From NCBI GenBank assembly GCA_963920705.1, contig OY987225.1, positions 13,286,829-13,350,828 of the forward strand: a DNA stretch of 64,000 bases, in the 5' to 3' direction. The stretch is from Odiellus spinosus. Its lineage: Eukaryota > Arthropoda > Arachnida > Opiliones > Phalangiidae. The notes beneath the pieces are model-generated. The model had not been told where the DNA came from and did no database searches. It saw nothing but the letters and a program-made list of their open reading frames with translations. Below, piece by piece: positions 51,547 to 64,000 of the stretch. Made by a program: the position numbers and the translations under genes. How positions within the stretch are numbered: the stretch's first letter is position 1; the number at the start of each line of letters is the position of its first letter.

Positions 51547-54000
51547 AACTAAAATATGGGAATTTTTTATTCCCTTTAAATTCTTTATATAAGCATTCAT
51601 AAGCTAACATGAACGAATGAGGAGTTGTTATAAAACATTATCCATGGATTAGGTTTGTTCGTTTACAACCTAGATTAAAAATTAAAATATGGGGAATTTT
51701 TATTCCATTTAAATTCCTTGTATAAGCATTCATAAGGTAACATGAACGAATTGCCTCGACTAAAGTCGAGGAGTTGTAATAAAACATTATCCATGGATTA
51801 GGTTTGTTCGTTTGCAACCTAGATTAATAATTAAAATATGGGGAATTTTTATTCCATTTAAATTCCTTGTATAAGCATTCATAAGGTAACATGAACGAAT
51901 TGCCTCGACTAAAGTCGAGGAGTTGTAATAAAACATTATCCATGGATTAGGTTTGTTCGTTTGCAACCTAGATTAATAATTAAAATATGGGGATTTTTTA
52001 TTCCCTTTAAATTCCTTGTATAAGCATTCATAAGCTAACATGAACGAATTGCCTCGACTAAAGTCGAGGAGTTGTAATAAAACATTATCCATGGATTAGG
52101 TTTGTTCGTTTGCAACCTAGATTAAAAACTAAAATGGGGATTTTTTATTCCCTTTAAATTCTTTATATAAGCATTCATAAGCTAACATGAACGAATGAGG
52201 AGTTGTAATAAAACATTATCCATGGATTATGTTTGTTCGTTTGCAACCTAGATTAAAAATTAAAATATGGGGAATTTTTATTCCATTTAAATTCCTTGTA
52301 TAAGCATTCATAAGATAACATGAACGAATTGCCTCGACTAAAGTCGAGGAGTTGTAATAAAACATTATCCATGGATTAGGTTTGTTCGTTTGCAACCTAG
52401 ATTAAAAATTAAAGTATGGGAATTTTTATTCCCTTTAAATTCCTTGTATAAGCATTCATAGGCTAACATGAACGAATTGCCTCGACTAAAGTCGAGGAGT
52501 TGTAATAAAACAATATGAATGGATTAGGTTTGTTCGTTTGCAACCTAGATTAAAAATTAAAAATGGGGATTTTTTATTCCCTTTAAATTCCTTGTATAAG
52601 CATTCATAAGCTAACATGAACGAATTGCCTCGACTAAAGTCGAGGAGTTGTAATAAAACATTATCCATGGATTAGGTTTGTTCGTTTACAACCTAGATTA
52701 AAAATTAAAATATGTGGATTTTTTATTCCCTTTAAATTCCTTGTATAAGCATTCATAAGCTAACATGAACGAATTGCCTCGACTAAAGTCGAGCATTTGT
52801 AATAAAACATTATCCATGGATTAGGTTTGTTCGTTTGTAACCTAGATTAAAAATTAAAATATGGGGATTTTTTATTCCCTTTAAATTCATAAGCATTCAT
52901 AAGCTAACATGAACGAATGAGGAGTTGTAATAAAACATTATCCATGGATTAGGTTTGTTCGTTTGCAACCTAGATTAAAAACTAAAATATGGCGATTTTT
53001 TATTCCCTTTAAATTCTTTATATAAGCATTCATAAGCTTACATGAACGAATGAGGAGTTGTAATAAAACATTATCCATGGATTAGGTTTGTTCGTTTGCA
53101 ACCTAGATTAAAAATTAAAATATGGGGAATTTTTATTCCATTTAAATTCCTTGTATAAGCATTCATAAGGTAACATGAACGAATTGCCTCGACTAAAGTC
53201 GAGGAGTTCTAATAAAACATTATCCATGGATTAGGTTTGTTCGTTTGCAACCTAGATTAAAAATTAAAGAATGGGATTTTTTATTCCCTTTAAATTACTT
53301 GTATAAGCATTCATAACCTAACATGAACGAATTGCCTCGACTAAAGTCGAGCATTTGTAATAAAACATTATCCATGGATTAGGTTTGTTCGTTTGTAACC
53401 TAGATTAAAAATTAAAATATGGGAATATTATTCCCTTTAAATTCCTTGTATAAGCATTCATAGGCTAACATGAACGAATTGCCTCGACTAAAGTCGAGGA
53501 GTTGTAATAAAACAATATGAATGGATTAGGTTTGTTCGTTTGCAACCTAGATTAAAAATTAAAATATGGGGATTTTTTATTCCCTTTAAATTCCTTGTAT
53601 AAGCATTCATAAGCTAACATGAACGAATTGCCTCGACTAAAGTCGAGGAGTTGTAATAAAACATTATCCATGGATTAGGTTTGTTCGTTTACAACCTAGA
53701 TTAAAAATTAAAATATGGGGATTTTTTATTCCCTTTAAATTCCTTGTATAATCATTCATAAGCTAACATGAACGAATTGCCTCGACTAAAGTCGAGTTGT
53801 AATAAAACATTATCCATGGATTAGGTTTGTTCGTTTGTAACCTAGATTAAAAATTAAAATATGGGGATTTTTTTACTCCCTTTAAATTCCTTGTATAAGC
53901 ATTCATAAGCTAACATGAACGAATTGCCTCGACTAAAGTCGAGGAGTTGTAATAAAACATTATCCATGGATTAGGTTTGTTCGTTTGCAACCTAGATAAA
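51547..54000 (+). repeat. 2454-bp higher-order unit
   Basis: Second unit of the 49-58 kb series. Compared with the first it is 168 bp longer, close to one monomer plus a small change. It contains the gggaatattattccc and cgactaaagtcgagttgtaa (dyad tail shortened) variants, which recur at 55602 and 55965. Confidence 0.82.
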
Positions 54001-56178
54001 AACTAAAATATGGGAATTTTTTATTCCCTTTAAATTCTTTATATAAGCATTCATAAGCTAACATGAACGAATGAGGAGTTGTTATAAAACATTATCCATG
54101 GATTAGGTTTGTTCGTTTACAACCTAGATTAAAAATTAAAATATGGGGAATTTTTATTCCATTTAAATTCCTTGTATAAGCATTCATAAGGTAACATGAA
54201 CGAATTGCCTCGACTAAAGTCGAGGAGTTGTAATAAAACATTATCCATGGATTAGGTTTGTTCGTTTGCAACCTAGATTAATAATTAAAATATGGGGAAT
54301 TTTTATTCCATTTAAATTCCTTGTATAAGCATTCATAAGGTAACATGAACGAATTGCCTCGACTAAAGTCGAGGAGTTGTAATAAAACATTATCCATGGA
54401 TTAGGTTTGTTCGTTTGCAACCTAGATTAATAATTAAAATATGGGGATTTTTTATTCCCTTTAAATTCCTTGTATAAGCATTCATAAGCTAACATGAACG
54501 AATTGCCTCGACTAAAGTCGAGGAGTTGTAATAAAACATTATCCATGGATTAGGTTTGTTCGTTTGCAACCTAGATTAAAAACTAAAATATGGGGATTTT
54601 TTATTCCCTTTAAATTCTTTATATAAGCATTCATAAGCTAACATGAACGAATGAGGAGTTGTAATAAAACATTATCCATGGATTAGGTTTGTTCGTTTGC
54701 AACCTAGATTAAAAATTAAAATATGGGGAATTTTTATTCCATTTAAATTCCTTGTATAAGCATTCATAAGATAACATGAACGAATTGCCTCGACTAAAGT
54801 CGAGGAGTTGTAATAAAACATTATCCATGGATTAGGTTTGTTCGTTTGCAACCTAGATTAAAAATTAAAGTATGGGAATTTTTATTCCCTTTAAATTCCT
54901 TGTATAAGCATTCATAGGCTAACATGAACGAATTGCCTCGACTAAAGTCGAGGAGTTGTAATAAAACAATATGAATGGATTAGGTTTGTTCGTTTGCAAC
55001 CTAGATTAAAAAATAAAAATGGGGATTTTTTATTCCCTTTAAATTCCTTGTATAAGCATTCATAAGCTAACATGAACGAATTGCCTCGACTAAAGTCGAG
55101 GAGTTGTAATAAAACATTATCCATGGATTAGGTTTGTTCGTTTGCAACCTAGATTAAAAACTAAAATATGGCGATTTTTTATTCCCTTTAAATTCTTTAT
55201 ATAAGCATTCATAAGCTTACATGAACGAATGAGGAGTTGTAATAAAACATTATCCATGGATTAGGTTTGTTCGTTTGCAACCTAGATTAAAAATTAAAAT
55301 ATGGGGAATTTTTATTCCATTTAAATTCCTTGTATAAGCATTCATAAGGTAACATGAACGAATTGCCTCGACTAAAGTCGAGGAGTTCTAATAAAACATT
55401 ATCCATGGATTAGGTTTGTTCGTTTGCAACCTAGATTAAAAATTAAAGAATGGGATTTTTTATTCCCTTTAAATTACTTGTATAAGCATTCATAACCTAA
55501 CATGAACGAATTGCCTCGACTAAAGTCGAGCATTTGTAATAAAACATTATCCATGGATTAGGTTTATTCGTTTGTAACCTAGATTAAAAATTAAAATATG
55601 GGAATATTATTCCCTTTAAATTCCTTGTATAAGCATTCATAGGCTAACATGAACGAATTGCCTCGACTAAAGTCGAGGAGTAGTAATAAAACAATATGAA
55701 TGGATTAGGTTTGTTCGTTTGCAACCTAGATTAAAAATTAAAATATGGGGATTTTTTATTCCCTTTAAATTCCTTGTATAAGCATTCATAAGCTAACATG
55801 AACGAATTGCCTCGACTAAATCGAGGAGTTGTAATAAAACATTATCCATGGATTAGGTTTGTTCGTTTACAACCTAGATTAAAAATTAAAATATGGGGAT
55901 TTTTTATTCCCTTTAAATTCCTTGTATAATCATTCATAAGCTAACATGAACGAATTGCCTCGACTAAAGTCGAGTTGTAATAAAACATTATTCATGGATT
56001 AGGTTTGTTCGTTTGTAGCCTAGATTAAAAATTAAAATATGGGGATTTTTTTACTCCCTTTAAATTCCTTGTATAAGCATTCATAAGCTAACATGAACGA
56101 ATTGCCTCGACTAAAGTCGAGGAGTTGTAATAAAACATTATCCATGGATTAGGTTTGTTCGTTTGCAACCTAGATAAA
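54001..56178 (+). repeat. 2178-bp higher-order unit
   Basis: Third unit of the series. The start marker recurs at 56179, and after that the copy continues to about 57150, where ttaaaaaataaaaatgggg (near 55006) is found again at 57035. Confidence 0.8.
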
Positions 56179-57480
56179 AACTAAAATATGGGAATTTTTT
56201 ATTCCCTTTAAATTCTTTATATAAGCATTCATAAGCTAACATGAACGAATGAGGAGTTGTTATAAAACATTATCCATGGATTAGGTTTGTTCGTTTACAA
56301 CCTAGATTAAAAATTAAAATATGGGGAATTTTTATTCCATTTAAATTCCTTGTATAAGCATTCATAAGGTAACATGAACGAATTGCCTCGACTAAAGTCG
56401 AGGAGTTGTAATAAAACATTATCCATGGATTAGGTTTGTTCGTTAGCAACCTAGATTAATAATTAAAATATGGGGATTTTTTATTCCCTTTAAATTCCTT
56501 GTATAAGCATTCATAAGCTAACATGAACGAATTGCCTCGACTAAAGTCGAGGAGTTGTAATAAAACATTATCCATGGATTAGGTTTGTTCGTTTGCAACC
56601 TAGATTAAAAACTAAAATATGGGGATTTTTTATTCCCTTTAAATTCTTTATATAAGCATTCATAAGCTAACATGAACGAATGAGGAGTTGTAATAAAACA
56701 TTATCCATGGATTAGGTTTGTTCGTTTGCAACCTAGATTAAAAATTAAAATATGGGGAATTTTTATTCCATTTAAATTCCTTGTATAAGCATTCATAAGA
56801 TAACATGAACGAATTGCCTCGACTAAAGTCGAGGAGTTGTAATAAAACATTATCCATGGATTAGGTTTGTTCGTTTGCAACCTAGATTAAAAATTAAAGT
56901 ATGGGAATTTTTATTCCCTTTAAATTCCTTGTATAAGCATTCATAGGCTAACATGAACGAATTGCCTCGACTAAAGTCGAGGAGTTGTAATAAAACAATA
57001 TGAATGGATTAGGTTTGTTCGTTTGCAACCTAGATTAAAAAATAAAAATGGGGATTTTTTATTCCCTTTAAATTCCTTGTATAAGCATTCATAAGCTAAC
57101 ATGAACGAATTGCCTCGACTAAAGTCGAGGAGTTGTAATAAAACATTATCCATGGATTAGGTTTGTTCGTTTGCAACCTAGATTAAAAATTAAAGTATGG
57201 GAATTTTTATTCCCTTTAAATTCCTTGTATAAGCATTCATAGGCTAACATGAACGAATTGCCTCGACTAAAGTCGAGGAGTTGTATTAAAACAATATGAA
57301 TGGATTAGGTTTGTTCGTTTGCAACCTAGATTAAAAATTAAAAATGGGGATTTTTTATTCCCTTTAAATTCCTTGTATAAGCATTCATAAGCTAACATGA
57401 ACGAATTGCCTCGACTAAAGTCGAGGAGTTGTAATAAAACATTATCCATGGATTAGGTTTGTTCGTTTACAACCTAGATT

Positions 57481-59203
57481 AAAAATTAAAATATGTGGAT
57501 TTTTTATTCCCTTTAAATTCCTTGTATAAGCATTCATAAGCTAACATGAACGAATTGCCTCGACTAAAATCGAGCATTTGTAATAAAACATTATCCATGG
57601 ATTAGGTTTGTTCGTTTGTAACCTAGATTAAAAATTAAAATATGGGGATTTTTTATTCCCTTTAAATTCCTTGTATAAGCATTCATAAGCTAACATGAAC
57701 GAATTGCCTCGACTAAAGTCGAGGAGTTGTAATAAAACATTATCCATGGATTAGGTTTGTTCGTTTGCAACCTAGATTAAAAACTAAAATATGGGGATTT
57801 TTTATTCCCTTTAAATTCTTTATATAAGCATTCATAAGCTAACATGAACGAATGAAGAGTTGTAATAAAACATTATCCATGGATTAGGTTTGTTCGTTTG
57901 CAACCTAGATTAAAAATTAAAATATGGGGAATTTTTATTCCATTTAAATTCCTTGTATAAGCATTCATAAGGTAACATGAACGAATTGCCTCGACTAAAG
58001 TCGAGGAGTTCTAATAAAACATTATCCATGGATTAGGTTTGTTCGTTTGCAACCTAGATTAAAAATTAAATATGGGATTTTTTATTCCCTTTAAATTACT
58101 TGTATAAGCATTCATAACCTAACATGAACGAATTGCCTCGACTAAAGTCGAGCATTTGTAATAAAACATTATCCATGGATTAGGTTTGTTCGTTTGTAAC
58201 CTAGATTAAAAATTAAATTTGGGGATTTTTTATTCCCTTTAAATTCATAAGCATTCATAAGCTAACATGAACGAATGAGGAGTTGTAATAAAACATTATC
58301 CATGGATAAGGTTTGTTAGTTTGCAACCTAGATTAAAAATTAAAGTATGGGGATTTTTTATTCCCTTTAAATTCCTTGTATAAGCATTCATAAGCTAACA
58401 TGAACGAATTGCTTCGACTAAAGTCGAGGAGTTGTAATAAAACATTATCCATTTATTAGGTTTGTTCGTTTGCAACCTAGATTAAAAATTAAAATATGGG
58501 GAATTTTTATTCCCTTTAAATTCCTTGTTTAAGCATTCATAAGCTAACATGAACGAATTGCCTCGACTAAAGTCGAGGAGTTGTAATAAAACATTATCCA
58601 TGGATTAGGTTTGTTCGTTTGCAACCTAGATAAAAACTAAAATATGGGGATTTTTTATTCCCTTTAAATTCTTTATATAAGCATTCATAAGCTAACATGA
58701 ACGAATGAGGAGTTGTTATAAAACATTACCCATGGATTAGGTTTGTTCGTTTGCAACCTAGATTAAAAATTAAAATATGGGGAATTTTTATTCCATTTAA
58801 ATTCCTTGTATAAGCATTCATAAGGTAACGTGAACGAATTGCCTCGACTAAAGTCGAGAAGTTGTAATAAAAATTTATCCATGGATTAGGTTTGTTCGTT
58901 TGCAACCTAGATTAATAATTAAAATATGGGAATTTTTATTCCCTTTAAATTCCTTGTATAAGCATTCATAGGCTAACATGAACGAATTGCCTCGACTAAA
59001 GTCGAGGAGTTGTAATAAAACAATATGAATGGATTAGGTTTGTTCGTTTGCAACCTAAATTAAAATATGGGGATTTTTTATTCCCTTTAAATTCCTTGTA
59101 TAAGCATTCATAAGCTAACATGAACGAATTGCCTCGACTAAAGTCGAGGAGTTGTAATAAAACATTATCCATGGATTAGGTTTGTTCGTTTACAACCTAG
59201 ATT
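57481..59203 (+). repeat. 1723-bp higher-order unit
   Basis: aaaaattaaaatatgtgg (57481 and 59204) and ttaaatatgggattttt (tatggg at 58071 and 59794) both recur at 1723 bp. The second copy runs to about 60880, where ccatggatgtttg replaces the copy-1 text. The two copies look almost identical over their length. Confidence 0.9.
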
Positions 59204-62200
59204 AAAAATTAAAATATGTGGATTTTTTATTCCCTTTAAATTCCTTGTATAAGCATTCATAAGCTAACATGAACGAATTGCCTCGACTAAAATCGAGCAT
59301 TTGTAATAAAACATTATCCATGGATTAGGTTTGTTCGTTTGTAACCTAGATTAAAAATTAAAATATGGGGATTTTTTATTCCCTTTAAATTCCTTGTATA
59401 AGCATTCATAAGCTAACATGAACGAATTGCCTCGACTAAAGTCGAGGAGTTGTAATAAAACATTATCCATGGATTAGGTTTGTTCGTTTGCAACCTAGAT
59501 TAAAAACTAAAATATGGGGATTTTTTATTCCCTTTAAATTCTTTATATAAGCATTCATAAGCTAACATGAACGAATGAAGAGTTGTAATAAAACATTATC
59601 CATGGATTAGGTTTGTTCGTTTGCAACCTAGATTAAAAATTAAAATATGGGGAATTTTTATTCCATTTAAATTCCTTGTATAAGCATTCATAAGGTAACA
59701 TGAACGAATTGCCTCGACTAAAGTCGAGGAGTTCTAATAAAACATTATCCATGGATTAGGTTTGTTCGTTTGCAACCTAGATTAAAAATTAAATATGGGA
59801 TTTTTTATTCCCTTTAAATTACTTGTATAAGCATTCATAACCTAACATGAACGAATTGCCTCGACTAAAGTCGAGCATTTGTAATAAAACATTATCCATG
59901 GATTAGGTTTGTTCGTTTGTAACCTAGATTAAAAATTAAATTTGGGGATTTTTTATTCCCTTTAAATTCATAAGCATTCATAAGCTAACATGAACGAATG
60001 AGGAGTTGTAATAAAACATTATCCATGGATAAGGTTTGTTAGTTTGCAACCTAGATTAAAAATTAAAGTATGGGGATTTTTTATTCCCTTTAAATTCCTT
60101 GTATAAGCATTCATAAGCTAACATGAACGAATTGCTTCGACTAAAGTCGAGGAGTTGTAATAAAACATTATCCATTTATTAGGTTTGTTCGTTTGCAACC
60201 TAGATTAAAAATTAAAATATGGGGAATTTTTATTCCCTTTAAATTCCTTGTTTAAGCATTCATAAGCTAACATGAACGAATTGCCTCGACTAAAGTCGAG
60301 GAGTTGTAATAAAACATTATCCATGGATTAGGTTTGTTCGTTTGCAACCTAGATAAAAACTAAAATATGGGGATTTTTTATTCCCTTTAAATTCTTTATA
60401 TAAGCATTCATAAGCTAACATGAACGAATGAGGAGTTGTTATAAAACATTACCCATGGATTAGGTTTGTTCGTTTGCAACCTAGATTAAAAATTAAAATA
60501 TGGGGAATTTTTATTCCATTTAAATTCCTTGTATAAGCATTCATAAGGTAACGTGAACGAATTGCCTCGACTAAAGTCGAGAAGTTGTAATAAAAATTTA
60601 TCCATGGATTAGGTTTGTTCGTTTGCAACCTAGATTAATAATTAAAATATGGGAATTTTTATTCCCTTTAAATTCCTTGTATAAGCATTCATAGGCTAAC
60701 ATGAACGAATTGCCTCGACTAAAGTCGAGGAGTTGTAATAAAACAATATGAATGGATTAGGTTTGTTCGTTTGCAACCTAAATTAAAATATGGGGATTTT
60801 TTATTCCCTTTAAATTCCTTGTATAAGCATTCATAAGCTAACATGAACGAATTGCCTCGACTAAAGTCGAGGAGTTGTAATAAAACATTATCCATGGATG
60901 TTTGTTCGTTTACAACCTAGATTAAAAATTAAAATATGGGGATTTTTTATTCCCTTTAAATTCCTTGCATAAGGATTCATAAGCTAACATGAACGAATTG
61001 CCTCGACTAAAGTCGAGGAGTTGTAATAAAACATTATCCATGGATTAGGTTTGTTCGTTTGCAACCTAGATTAATAATTAAAATATGGGAATTTTTATTC
61101 CCTTTAAATTCCTTGCATAAGCATTCATAGGCTAACATGAACGAATTGCCTCGACTAAAATCGAGGAGTTGTAATAAAACATTATCCATGGATTAGGTTT
61201 GTTCGTTTGTAACCTAGATTAAAAATTAAAATATGGGGATTTTTTATTCCCTTTAAATTCCTTGTATAAGCATTCATAAGCTAACATGAACGAATTGCCT
61301 CGACTAAAGTCGAGGAATTGTAATAAAACAATAACCATGGATTAGGTTTGTTCGTTTGCAACCTAGATTAAAAATTAAATTATGGGGATTTTTTATTCCC
61401 TTTAAATTCTTTATATAAGCATTCATAAGCTAACATGAACGAATGAGGAGTTGTAATAAAACATTATCCATGGATTAGGTTTGTTCGTTTGCAACCCAGA
61501 TTAAAAATTAAAATATGGGGAATTTTTATTCCATTTAAATTCCTTGTATAAGCATTCATAGGCTAACATGAACGAATTGCCTCCACTAAAGTCGAGGAGT
61601 TGTAATAAAACAATATGAATGGATTAGGTTTGTTCGTTTGCAACCTAGATTAAAAATTAAAAATGGGGATTTTTTATTCCCTTTAAATTCCTTGTATTAG
61701 CATTCATAAGCTAACATGAACGAATTGCCTCGACTAAAGTCGAGGAGTTGTAATAAAACATTATCCATGGATTAGGTTTGTTCGTTTACAACCTAGATTA
61801 AAAATTAAAATATGGGGATTTTTTATTCCCTTTAAATTCCTTGTATAAGCATTCATAAGCTAACATGAACGAATTGCCTCGACTAAAGTCGAGCATTTGT
61901 AATAAAACATTATCCATGGATTAGGTTTGTTCGTTTGTAACCTAGATTAAAAATTAAAATATGGGGATTTTTTATTCCCTTTAAATTCATAAGCATTCAT
62001 AAGCTAACATGAACGAATGAGGAGTTGTAATAAAACATTATCCATGGATAAGGTTTGTTAGTTTGCAACCTAGATTAAAAATTAAAGTATGGGGATTTTT
62101 TATTCCCTTTAAATTCCTTGTATAAGCATTCATAAGCTAACATGAACGAATTGCCTCGACTAAAGTCGAGGAGTTGTAATAAAACATTATCCATGGATTA

Positions 62201-64000
62201 GGTTTGTTCGTTTGCAACCTAGATAAAAACTAAAATATGGGGATTTCTTATTCCCTTTAAATTCTTTATATAAGCATTCATAAGCTAACATGAACGAATT
62301 GCCTCGACTAAAGTCGAGGAGTTGTAATAAAACATTATCCATGGATTAGGTTTGTTCGTTTGCAACCTAGATAAAAACTAAAATATGGGGATTTTTTATT
62401 CCCTTTAAATTCTTTATATAAGCATTCATAAGCTAACATGAACGAATTGCCTCGACTAAAGTCGAGGAGTTGTAATAAAACAATATGAATGGATTAGGTT
62501 TGTTCGTTTGCAACCTAGATTAAAAATTAAAATATGGGGATTTTTTATTCCCTTTAAATTCCTTGTATAAGCATTCATAAGCTAACATGAACGAATTGCC
62601 TCGACTAAAGTCGAGGAGTTGTAATAAAACATTATCCATGGATTAGGTTTGTTCGTTTACAACCTAGATTAAAAATTAAAATATGGGGATTTTTTATTCC
62701 CTTTAAATTCCTTGTATAATCATTCATAAGCTAACATGAACGAATTGCCTCGACTAAAGTCGAGGAGTTGTAATAAAACATTATCCATGGATTAGGTTTG
62801 TTCGTTTGCAACCTAGATTAATAATTAAAATATGGGAATTTTTATTCCCTTTAAATTCCTTGCATAAGCATTCATAGGCTAACATGAACGAATTGCCTCG
62901 ACTAAAATCGAGGAGTTGTAATAAAACATTATCCATGGATTAGGTTTGTTCGTTTGTAACCTAGATTAAAAATTAAAATATGGGGATTTTTTATTCCCTT
63001 TAAATTGCTTGTATAAGCATTCATAAGCTAACATGAACGAATTGCCTCGACTAAAGTCGAGGAATTGTAATAAAACAATAACCATGGATTAGGTTTGTTC
63101 GTTTGCAACCTAGATTAAAAATTAAATTATGGGGATTTTTTATTCCCTTTAAATTCTTTATATAAGCATTCATAAGCTAACATGAACGAATGAGGAGTTG
63201 TAATAAAACATTATCCATGGATTAGGTTTGTTCGTTTGCAACCTAGATTAAAAATTAAAATATGGGGAATTTTTATTCCATTTAAATTCCTTGTATAAGC
63301 ATTCATAAGGTAACATGAACGAATTGCCTCGACTAAAGTCGAGGAGTTGTAATAAAACATTATCCATGGATTAGGTTTGTTCGTTTGCAACCTAGATTAA
63401 AAATTAAAGTATGGGAATTTTTATTCCCTTTAAATTCCTTGTATAAGCATTCATAGGCTAACATGAACGAATTGCCTCCACTAAAGTCGAGGAGTTGTAA
63501 TAAAACAATATGAATGGATTAGGTTTGTTCGTTTGCAACCTAGATTAAAAATTAAAAATGGGGATTTTTTATTCCCTTTAAATTCCTTGTATAAGCATTC
63601 ATAAGCTAACATGAACGAATTGCCTCGACTAAAGTCGAGGAGTTGTAATAAAACATTATCCATGGATTAGGTTTGTTCGTTTACAACCTAGATTAAAAAT
63701 TAAAATATGGGGATTTTTTATTCCCTTTAAATTCCTTGTATAAGCATTCATAAGCTAACATGAACGAATTGCCTCGACTAAAGTCGAGCATTTGTAATAA
63801 AACATTATCCATGGATTAGGTTTGTTCGTTTGTAACCTAGATTAAAAATTAAAATATGGGGATTTTTTATTCCCTTTAAATTCATAAGCATTCATAAGCT
63901 AACATGAACGAATGAGGAGTTGTAATAAAACATTATCCATGGATAAGGTTTGTTAGTTTGCAACCTAGATTAAAAATTAAAGTATGGGGATTTTTTATTC

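Larger units (their letters stand above)
29418..64000 (+). repeat. 149-bp satellite array, block 6
   Basis: About 34.6 kb of uninterrupted satellite to the right edge of the window, with no unique island. It is dominated by higher-order units that share the aacaatatgaatgg, ttccatttaaatt, ggatgtttgttcg and, from about 42.8 kb, ttaaaaatgggg subtypes. No gene, RNA gene or element is visible, and the array runs off the window. Confidence 0.97.

Noticed and set aside
4485-63663. Many minus-strand reading frames of 60-89 codons with similar peptides
   Set aside because: They are translations of the satellite monomer, change frame at each 149-bp step, carry no domain and appear wherever a higher-order unit is copied. 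Not genes.
1-64000. CRISPR-like regular repeats
   Set aside because: The repeat is contiguous 149-bp satellite without unique spacers, has no cas genes, and the context is eukaryotic.
1-64000. The whole repeated structure as an assembly artefact
   Set aside because: Units differ by scattered point variants, local subtypes and precise insertion events with an empty site, which a simple assembly loop would not create. Exact copy numbers could still be wrong and should be checked with long reads.

Overview
This window is almost entirely one AT-rich tandem satellite DNA, so it most likely comes from constitutive heterochromatin of a eukaryotic chromosome. An insect or other arthropod is my best guess. 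That guess rests on two tracts of the pentamer TTAGG/CCTAA, the usual insect telomere repeat, which lie inside the two inserted elements. I see no supportable protein-coding gene, rRNA, tRNA or CRISPR array. Minus-strand reading frames of about 60-90 codons recur throughout, but they are translations of the satellite itself.

The satellite monomer is 149 bp (e.g. 17144-17292), about 31% G+C by hand count. All copies run head to tail in one orientation, roughly 420 of them. Each standard monomer carries a perfect 8-bp stem with a 2-nt centre (CCTCGACT-AA-AGTCGAGG), the 10-bp palindrome ATCCATGGAT, A/T tracts and often a second short dyad (GGGAAT-TTTT-ATTCCC). A common ~133-bp variant has lost 16 bp covering most of the first dyad. 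Combinations of monomer variants are repeated as higher-order units of about 1.0-2.5 kb. I measured exact offsets of 1887, 1592, 1308, 1536, 1046, 1895, 1456, 1303, 2286, 2454, 2178 and 1723 bp in successive parts of the window, so the array is a mosaic of locally amplified blocks.

Five islands interrupt it. Element E1 (828-1693) and element E2 (28685-29417) are non-autonomous, foldback-like insertions. Each has arms of short degenerate repeats in inverted orientation, with a TTAGG tract and an AT-rich spacer between the arms. E2 has 20-nt terminal inverted repeats, an 8-bp target duplication and a paralogous empty site at 30737-30744, so its insertion is well supported. A second, 5'-truncated copy of E1 (4174-4647) arose by tandem duplication of a 2955-bp block. 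Two related ~0.3-kb unique islands (21357-21628 and 24915-25220) lie 3557 bp apart and are flanked by a repeated piece of monomer.

The most interesting signal is that independent events converge on the monomer's dyad. Both element insertions, the recurrent 16-bp deletion and the 2955-bp duplication junction all map to its left foot or centre. This suggests that the hairpin-forming sequence acts as a break and insertion hotspot in the array.
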